Shown here: piece after piece, positions 58,040 to 64,000 of the stretch
Layout of the letters: each line of letters starts with the position of its first letter
Position numbering within the stretch: the stretch's first letter is position 1
From: CAVVSQ01 sp963848825
Lineage (GTDB): Bacteria > Planctomycetota > Planctomycetia > Gemmatales > Gemmataceae
Length of the DNA stretch: 64,000 nt
Direction of reading: 5' to 3'
Assembly (NCBI GenBank): GCA_963848825.1
Contig: CAWKFA010000017.1
Location: 744,001-808,000, forward strand
Made by a program: the position numbers and the translations under genes
Notes under the pieces: model-generated
Told to the model about the DNA's origin: nothing
The model's input: only the letters and a program-made list of their open reading frames with translations
Database searches by the model: none

Positions 58040-58233
58040 GTTCGTCTCCCTTATAAGACCTGACCCAGGTAACAAACCCTATGACCGCTTGGTGGGCCAC
58101 CGACAGCGACTGCGGTTCGGAGCAATGCCCATTTACTTGATTCCATCAAGTCGCAAATTGCACGGTGCGGGAGGTTCTTTTACGAAATCTGCGTGATTAT
58201 CGCCAATGGAAAGATGACCGCACCGGGGCACGT

Positions 58234-59922
58234 TCACTCGAGCCCATGGGCGGATTTCGCCGTTATTTTGCTGTCCTGGAAGGTGAACTCTATGTGGCGG
58301 CTACCCTGTACGACCGTCAGCATACCCGTATAGCCTGGGGTCAGGCGGGCGTTCTTCAATGGGCCGCCGATCACCGCGCTGATTTGCGCGAAGGTCATCC
58401 CGTCTTTCATTTCTTCATATGCCGTTTTCGACACCAGCACGGGTTCTTTTTCGGGAAGCTCGATGATGATGGTGCGGAGCGCACGCCCCCCTTTCATGGA
58501 AGAATTGAATTGAAATTTGACTCCACGGCCCTCGGGAAGTGAAAGGATATCCGCCGGACCCCATAGATAGAGTTTCGCGGTCTCATAATCGATCACCGCG
58601 TCGCTTAATTGCAAGACGCCAAGGCCGAGCACCCATCCAACGGGGGAAGGCCGTTCATTTTTCGCGTGACTTGAAGCGCCGTGAAATCCGTCACGGTCGG
58701 TACTTCGCGGCAATTCATGGAGCCAATGGAAAGCTGTTCTACGACCGTATTAAGGAGGGGTTGGGGGCCGGTTACGCCGGCGAGAGTTTGGTCGGTCTTG
58801 TTGATCGGCAGCTTGAGACGATTGGCCACCGCCGTGTCGAGACAGCCGGTGGGGACGCCCGTGTCCAGGAGAAAGCGCAATGGTTCACCGTTAATCTTGA
58901 CGTGAACATCAAAAAGGCCGTCTTTGCCAACGTCCAGCGGGACCTCAATAAATCCCCTGGTTGTAAGAAACTCGCGCACATCCAGAGAGCGGGAGGTCGG
59001 GATAACGGCCAGTGGATCGCTGCCTGGCACTGGCGAACCAGCCAACTTTTGGGCAGATTTTGCCGATAACCTGCCGTCCTGGAAGACAAGGTCGATACGG
59101 CCATTGCCCTGGGTGATGGCCAGCGTGCCCGTGTAGCTGGAGATCAGGCGGCCTTTTTTCAGGTCACCGCCGAGAACCGCGCTGATTTGCGGGAAGGTCA
59201 TTCCGAGCGTGAGTCGATCATAGGCTGCTCCGGTAATACCCTGAGCTTGATTGAGCACGACCAGGATGGAACGCGTCGGCACGCCCATTATTCAGGTTCG
59301 ACGACTGAGCGGATTTCGCAGCGACCTCGGGTGGTAACCTCAGGAGGGCCGTCAATTCCAGCAAGAACAGCTTCGGCGAGGAAAGATCGATCACGGCGCC
59401 GGTTAATTGCAATATGTTGTTGCCCAGGATGCCGTCACAGGGCCGCGTACCGGCTTTCTTTCGCTCGGCGTTCACGGCGGAGAGATCACTGACGATCGGG
59501 GCCTCGTTGCAGACATTGGGACCAAGGGTGAGTTTCACAATCTCCGTTCTCGACTCGGGCTCGCTGCCGGTCAGGCCGGAGACCGTTTTACCGGTCTTGC
59601 GGATGGCAAGCTTGAGTCGCTCGGCGGCCGCGCGATCAAGCGTGGTGCTGCTGGCACCCGTGTCCAGGATGAAGAGAAGCGGTTGGCCGTTGACTTTGAC
59701 TTCAACATCCAGGTTGCCGTCCTTGTCAGGAATCAGAGCACACGCAACGTATCCCCGGGCCTTGAGTACCTCGGCCAGGGTTGCGGGAGCGGACAGCGCG
59801 CCGACTGCGGGAGGGTCGGGCTTTGTGGCCGCTTGACCGCCGGCCTGCCGGACCAGTTCCACGGACGCAGGAACGAGTCCCAGAAGCAACACGCATGCGA
59901 GACGCGACTGGAATCGAATCAC
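58234..59922 (-). CDS. Tandem-duplicated retropepsin-like aspartic protease with BamE-like domains
   Basis: The GTG at 59922 follows GGGAGAA and opens a signal peptide (RLACVLLLGLVPASVEL). Module 1 has the aspartyl motif FILDTGASSTTLD and GILGNNIL. Module 2 has FLLDTGVPTGCLD. Each is followed by a small SmpA/BamE-like domain (YDRLTLGMTFPQISAVLGG in the first, MKDGMTFAQISAVIGG in the second). Slips near 59285 and 58650 join the pieces. The two halves align along their whole length, so this is an internal gene duplication of about 560 residues. A single retropepsin unit would normally dimerise; here two units in one chain may form the active site. Module 2 has a less typical loop after DTG. It is probably a periplasmic or surface protease. 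Confidence 0.72.
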
Positions 59923-60261
59923 GATGATTCTCCCGGTCTCCCGGTTCGGTGATAACGCTGACGGAGCGGTCAGCGTGCGACGGCCATAGCGGTACAGTAT
60001 CCCGAACTGTCGGCATGTCAATTCCCGCCGCTGCAAATGAGAACGGATGACCGTTTAGAATCAACCCTACGAAGCGGCAGCGCGGCCCATCGTCCCAGAA
60101 AAAAAAGGATTGGTTGCCATGATGATTCGCTTCCGTGATAATTCAGTACCTCTCCCTCCATGGTTGCCATGGTAAGGACCTGCGCCGTAAGCCATGCGGG
60201 TTCGGGCTTTCGCTGTCGGCAACCAACAACGCCCCCGTTTCCCAAACAAGAAGGAAGACGC
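59923..60261. other. Divergent intergenic region
   Basis: No gene is supported in this 339-base gap between the divergent protease and nuclease genes. It contains the near-palindromic CCATGGTTGCCATGG, but no clear promoter or known RNA. The plus-strand nuclease start has an AAGGAAG site. Confidence 0.5.
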
Positions 60262-61291
60262 ATGCGCCTGGTGATTGTTATCGTGCTCTTTGGAGCTGCT
60301 TTTCTTGGCGCGCCGCCCGGCGCGGGCCTGGAATGAAGTTGGTCATGCCGTCATTGCGCTGATCGCCTATGACGAGCTGGGCGATCCTCAACTCCAGCTC
60401 CGGTTAGTGGAGATGTTGAAAAAGCACCCACATTACGAGCAGTTCCTGGCCAAGAATCGGCCGGCAAGCGCCAGCCTGGCGGTATGGGTCACATTGCGGG
60501 CCGCGAACTGGCCTGATTGGGTTCGGCCACCCTATAACGTCGGCGTAAAGGCGGACCCGAGCATTGTCCGTTATCATCGAGCCTTCGATCATTTCGTCAA
60601 CATGCCCATTTTTATCACCACTGGGCCCGACGCTTTCACCGGCCAGGTGCCGCCCGTTGATCCCGATCGGCCAGACATCCACAGCGCTTACCGGCAGCGC
60701 CTGGGCGAATTGAACGAACCCATGGCGGCCGGCGAGGACAAGGCAGTGGCGCTGGCCTGGCTCGCGCATCTGATCGGCGATATTCACCAGCCGTTGCACG
60801 CGGGCACCATGTTCTCCCGCCAGTTCCCGGAAGGAGACCTGGGCGGCAACCGTTTCGGCGTGAAGATCGAAGGCAAGCCCACTCGGCTGCATACCTACTG
60901 GGACAATGTTTTGGGTGAGGTGCCCGGCTGGGAGAATGATACGGCGGAGCACCAGGCTGATGTCTATGCGCTGGTGGTGAAGGTGCGGGAAAGCCTGCGC
61001 GATCCAAAATACAGTCGGGAGGCTTTACAGGAAGCCTTGTCGAAAAACACCTTTTTCGCCTCGTGGATCGCGGAGAGCCACGAACTGGCGAAGACGGTCG
61101 CCTATTGCAATGGGCCAACCCAGCTTAAGGCGGTAATGGTATCCGGCCGTGCGCTGCCTGACGACGCACCGGATGTCGGCGAGGGTTATGATGCACGCGC
61201 GCAGGAAGTAGCCAGGCGGCGCGCCGCGCTGGCGGGCTATCGTCTCGCGGACAAATTGAAGCAGGTGCTTGCGCGTCAGCCGAACAACTAA
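60262..61291 (+). CDS. S1/P1-type zinc-dependent nuclease, exported
   Basis: The ATG at 60262 follows AAGGAAG and begins a signal peptide (MRLVIVIVLFGAAFLGAPP). A one-base slip near 60325 leads into ARAWNEVGHAVIALIAYDEL. Mature S1/P1 enzymes start with the zinc-ligand Trp, here W-N-E-V-G-H. Further ligands are visible in NWPDWV, YHRAFDHFVN and HLIGDIHQPLHAG, and TRLHTYWDNVLG completes the family pattern. The enzyme cleaves single-stranded nucleic acid and nucleotide 3'-phosphates outside the cytoplasm. The restored length is about 343 residues. The gene is convergent with the lipoprotein gene downstream. Confidence 0.87.
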
Positions 61292-61316
61292 AGAAAAGCT
61301 ACAAGGAGCTTCGTCG

Positions 61317-61361
61317 AAAACGGGGACAGGACCCTCGAATTGGAGGTCCCGTCCCCGTTTT
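61317..61361. terminator. Bidirectional hairpin between convergent genes
   Basis: AAAACGGGGACAGGACC (61317-61333) pairs with GGTCCCGTCCCCGTTTT (61345-61361), with only one mismatch around an 11-base loop. The A- and T-flanked arms give a rho-independent-type structure in both directions, between the nuclease (ends 61291) and the lipoprotein gene (ends 61371). It resembles the element at 53117-53179, so it is also a dispersed repeat. Confidence 0.8.
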
Positions 61362-61370
61362 GGGCAGGCA

Positions 61371-61838
61371 CTAGCGTGTAAGCTCGAAGTTATATTCTTT
61401 TTGATCGGCGCTTACGTTCGCGACCAGGGGATTGTCGATGAGGTCGGCGTATTGCGGCGGCAGCGGTCGGTCGCCGAGCGACTGCAAATAGATAGCCAGT
61501 TCGCGCTGAGCGTTCTCCCCCTTCAGGCGGGCCGGGATCTCCGTTTCTTTCACCAAAACGTGGTTCTCGCCGGCACAGGCCCCGGGTTTCCCTTTGCAGG
61601 TGAGCTTGAAGCGTCCTTCTTTATCGGTGATGCCCTTGGCGAGATATTCGGCGCCATACTGGATATTGGGAATAAAGCGCACTTCGACGTTGTAGAGAGG
61701 CCTGCCTTCGAGCCGGACCGTGCCTTCCACCTCGACGATCGGCGGCGGTGGCGTTTTGCCACAGCCTGCGAACCCAAACAAAAACAACGCTGCCCAGGGC
61801 AGCCGTGCCAGCCGACCCATCGATTTTGTTCCTTTCAT
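61371..61838 (-). CDS. Carboxypeptidase-regulatory-like domain lipoprotein
   Basis: The 155-residue protein has a lipobox (LFLFGFAGCG), so it is likely lipidated at the Cys. The mature part is a beta-sandwich of the transthyretin-like/carboxypeptidase regulatory type (VEGTVRLEGRPLYNVEVRFI, GITDKEGRFKLTCKG). Such proteins are usual partners of DUF1559 prepilin-like proteins in planctomycetes. It overlaps the upstream DUF1559 stop (61835) by four bases. Confidence 0.8.
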   Translation of the reverse strand: MKGTKSMGRLARLPWAALFLFGFAGCGKTPPPPIVEVEGTVRLEGRPLYNVEVRFIPNIQYGAEYLAKGITDKEGRFKLTCKGKPGACAGENHVLVKETEIPARLKGENAQRELAIYLQSLGDRPLPPQYADLIDNPLVANVSADQKEYNFELTR

Positions 61839-62761
61839 TCCGGCACGGTTACCGTGAAACCGTCGTTCGGGATCGCCAGCCTCTGCCAGTTGATGGCCTG
61901 AAAACTCACTTCATCCGCGAAGAAATGGATTGAGCCGTCGCACATGACGAAGTTGGCGCCGCCGCCATGGCCGCTGCCAAAGTTATTTTTTCTGGCATCG
62001 TTGCCGATGTTGGCCGCGATGGAGTTGAGCGGGTGGCCCGTATCGCCGAGGTTGTCCTCGCCGCTGTTGTAGTTAGTCCACGCCCAGCCGCGGACCTCGG
62101 CCAGGTCTTTGTCCTGGAGGCCGGGATCGCGACTATAGCGTTCGCCGGCCAACAGTGTGTTCGAGGTGCCATCGATAATGTGATCGATTCGCACCGAACT
62201 GTTGTAATACATGACTCCGTTGAGACTGGCGGTGGCGACGGGCCAGGCCGAGGTGCCGGCGTTGGCGAAGTAGCTGTTGACGCCGAAATAATAGGCGCCG
62301 TACTGAATGGTTTGCTCAGGGACCCAGTCCACGGGACATAGATACATGGGCACTACCGTGGCGCCAGGGGTGGTCGGGCCATCGCAGTAGGCGTATTCGC
62401 GCTTCGAAAGGTCGAGCTCCTTATAGAGGTTGTCCTGTTCCACATAAGGAAGGATCATCGTGAGCCAGGATCCCCAGACGCCCGGCAGGGGAGGGGCCTG
62501 GCAGCGCGGACAAACGGCTGGATCGATGGAGCCGCTACCTGAGGCATTGCCGAACCCCACGCTAATTCCCGCGGGAAAACGCCGGTAATTGTCATGATAG
62601 TTGTGAAGCGCCAGGCCAATCTGTTTCAAGTTGTTTTGGCATTGCAGGCGTGCGGCCGCCTCGCGCACTTTTTGTACCGCGGGAACGAGTAAAGCAATGA
62701 GGATTGCGATAATGGCAATCACCACCAAAAGTTCGATGAGAGTAAATGCTTGGCGCCTCAT
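61835..62761 (-). CDS. DUF1559 prepilin-like protein
   Basis: The ATG at 62761 follows GGAGG. The type IV pilin-like N-terminus RRQAFTLIELLVVIAIIAIL is followed by QKVREAAARLQCQNNLKQIG, the DUF1559 hallmark, and C-terminal CDGSIHFFADEVSFQAINW. The intact protein has 308 residues. DUF1559 proteins are very numerous in planctomycetes and are thought to be exported through a pilus-type system. It is coupled to the lipoprotein gene that follows. Confidence 0.92.
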   Translation of the reverse strand: MRRQAFTLIELLVVIAIIAILIALLVPAVQKVREAAARLQCQNNLKQIGLALHNYHDNYRRFPAGISVGFGNASGSGSIDPAVCPRCQAPPLPGVWGSWLTMILPYVEQDNLYKELDLSKREYAYCDGPTTPGATVVPMYLCPVDWVPEQTIQYGAYYFGVNSYFANAGTSAWPVATASLNGVMYYNSSVRIDHIIDGTSNTLLAGERYSRDPGLQDKDLAEVRGWAWTNYNSGEDNLGDTGHPLNSIAANIGNDARKNNFGSGHGGGANFVMCDGSIHFFADEVSFQAINWQRLAIPNDGFTVTVPE

Positions 62762-62797
62762 ACTGACCTCCATTTCCAATTGGAAACTTGGCTCGCA

Positions 62798-63247
62798 TCA
62801 GTCCGTCAGCGGCAGGTCGATATTTTGACGGCCACCGGCTTTTACTTCAACTTTGAGGGGAGTTTCGAGGGCGGTAGTGTACTCAAGGGGTATCACCGCG
62901 CTGGGCGCAGGCGCTGGTTTGCCATCCTTTCCGAGCACGGCCCGCATGTCGCGCGAGGGCCACGCCACCACGACGCGGTTGGGCCCGACCAGGGCCCCGG
63001 CCTTGTCTCCCTGGCGTGCCAGATTATACATGCCGGCGTCATCGGTCATGCCCATCGCCACGGGCAGCTGCTCGCGGCCCTCGTGGATCGGGTAATATTT
63101 GACCAGCGCTCCGACAAGAGGATGGTTATTCAGCGTGACCTTGCCCTCGACTTCGGCAAATTCGAAGTTTTTACCAGAACATCCCGCCAACAGGACCAGG
63201 AAGGGGATAAAGCTGGGCGCTCCTACTTTAAAACACTTCATTTTCAT
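62798..63247 (-). CDS. Regulatory-like domain lipoprotein, second copy
   Basis: The start ATG at 63247 (or 63241) lies inside the end of the DUF1559 gene, so the two overlap and are probably coupled. The lipobox is FLVLLAGCSG. The mature part, VEGKVTLNNHPLVGALVKYY and MTDDAGMYNLARQGDKAG, is a beta-sandwich similar to the lipoprotein at 61371. The C-terminus VEVKAGGRQNIDLPLTD is intact. The protein is about 149 residues. Confidence 0.8.
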   Translation of the reverse strand: MKMKCFKVGAPSFIPFLVLLAGCSGKNFEFAEVEGKVTLNNHPLVGALVKYYPIHEGREQLPVAMGMTDDAGMYNLARQGDKAGALVGPNRVVVAWPSRDMRAVLGKDGKPAPAPSAVIPLEYTTALETPLKVEVKAGGRQNIDLPLTD

Positions 63248-64000
63248 CAACCACCTTGTCGTTGGCACGCATCGAGAGTCTCTGGAAAGTGATCAAGTTG
63301 ATCTCGTGCGAGATGGTCCGCACCGAACCATCCGCGAACGCGAAGTTGGCAATCTCGCCGGCGGAGTGCTGGCTGCCGAACTGATTCAGGTCGTGCTGCA
63401 GCACGCCCTCCATGCGCTCATTGGTGTTCAAGGTGTTGTCTTCCATCGCGTAGCCATTGGCCCACGCCCAGCCACCCAGGGCCTCGGAACTGCCGGTTGC
63501 AGGAAGATTTTGCCGCGAACGTTCGCCGAACGCGATGGTTTGGCTGGTCCCCGCCAGGACCGTGGCGATGGAATTGCGGCTATTGAGATAAAAGAGCCCA
63601 TTGCGAGCCATTTCGTTGGCCATCGGCTTGCCGTCCGAAGGGGTCGCCGACGTGCCCGAGCAACCTCCATAGCTCGCGAGGCCGAAATAGAGGTTGCCAT
63701 ACTGGCCGACATAACCGCTGGGGAAAAAGCCGTCAGAGGGACAGACAAGCATGGGCACGACCTGTGCGCCGGGGGAGTTTGGTCCGGTGCAGTTATGTCC
63801 CTGGGGGTCGGCAACGTTCAACACCAGCTGATTGAGCAGGTTTTCCTGTTCATAAAAGGGAAACAGCGCCACGTGAAGCCCGAAGTAATTCATCGGGTCG
63901 GGCGGCGGGTCCCAACCCTGTTGCTGCGGCCAGCCGGGAATGTTGAGCCCGGCGGGAAAGCGTTTCCAAACATCATGGTAATTGTGGGACGCCAGCACAA
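63228..64000 (-). CDS. DUF1559 prepilin-like protein, 5' end outside the window
   Basis: The sequence begins at the window edge within the conserved start of the DUF1559 body (HNYHDVWKRFPAGLNIPG). It continues to the C-terminal ANFAFADGSVRTISHEINLI, typical of the family. The pilin-like N-terminal helix lies beyond base 64000. The stop at 63228 overlaps the lipoprotein gene that follows, repeating the lipoprotein/DUF1559 order of 61371-62761. Confidence 0.88.
   Translation of the reverse strand, partial: VLASHNYHDVWKRFPAGLNIPGWPQQQGWDPPPDPMNYFGLHVALFPFYEQENLLNQLVLNVADPQGHNCTGPNSPGAQVVPMLVCPSDGFFPSGYVGQYGNLYFGLASYGGCSGTSATPSDGKPMANEMARNGLFYLNSRNSIATVLAGTSQTIAFGERSRQNLPATGSSEALGGWAWANGYAMEDNTLNTNERMEGVLQHDLNQFGSQHSAGEIANFAFADGSVRTISHEINLITFQRLSMRANDKVVDENEVF

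Overview
The window looks like chromosomal DNA from a GC-rich planctomycete, most likely of the Gemmataceae type. The signs are DUF1559 prepilin-like proteins paired with small regulatory-domain lipoproteins, a DUF1583-type protein, a LEPR-XLL-type exported adhesin, a Ser/Thr kinase fused to an ATPase and a formylglycine-enzyme-like domain, an ECF sigma factor, and an LptD homologue implying an LPS-type outer membrane. No rRNA and no CRISPR array were seen; there is one tRNA. About two thirds of the long genes are broken by one or two single-base frame slips, yet read through cleanly when the frames are joined. I treat these as probable sequencing or assembly indels and annotate the restored genes; approximate slip positions are given in each entry.

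Layout. 1-5 kb (all minus): a thioredoxin-fold/cupin protein with an in-frame TGA at the second position of a CxxC-type motif, an arylsulfotransferase-like protein, a WD40 protein and an esterase. 5-10.5 kb: a palindromic repeat, an ATP-grasp-like protein, then (plus) an M32 carboxypeptidase, a PfkB sugar kinase and a DUF1583 protein. 10.7-16 kb: LptD, a Kef-type antiporter, DUF488. 16.6-23.4 kb: one roughly 2250-residue repeat adhesin with Ig-like, YDG, cohesin-like and dockerin-like modules. 23.5-27.9 kb: a run of small orphan genes and gene fragments, including the N-terminal piece of an integron-type integrase, an AbiEi antitoxin tail and two attC-like half sites, ending at tRNA-Ser(CGA). 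28-36.6 kb: ABC permease, sialidase-like protein, class C beta-lactamase-like hydrolase, CrcB/FluC, two glycosyltransferase-like genes and a Ser-rich miniprotein. 36.6-53 kb: signalling genes (kinase/STAND/FGE fusion, FHA protein, second kinase, ECF sigma factor with partner, hybrid histidine kinase with a degenerate kinase partner) together with an APC permease and a MoxR/DUF58 pair. 53-64 kb: an ATP-cone protein resembling a decayed anaerobic ribonucleotide reductase, several hypotheticals, a tandem-duplicated retropepsin-like protein, an S1/P1 nuclease, and two lipoprotein/DUF1559 pairs, the last cut by the window edge.

The most interesting signal is at 854-1076. The TGA is followed by a 14-bp bulged hairpin whose apical loop begins with G at +34, which fits the known form of a bacterial SECIS element, so the gene is a good selenoprotein candidate. 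Next is the integron-like remnant at 23.9-26.4 kb. Many intergenic gaps hold short palindromic repeats of at least six distinct families.
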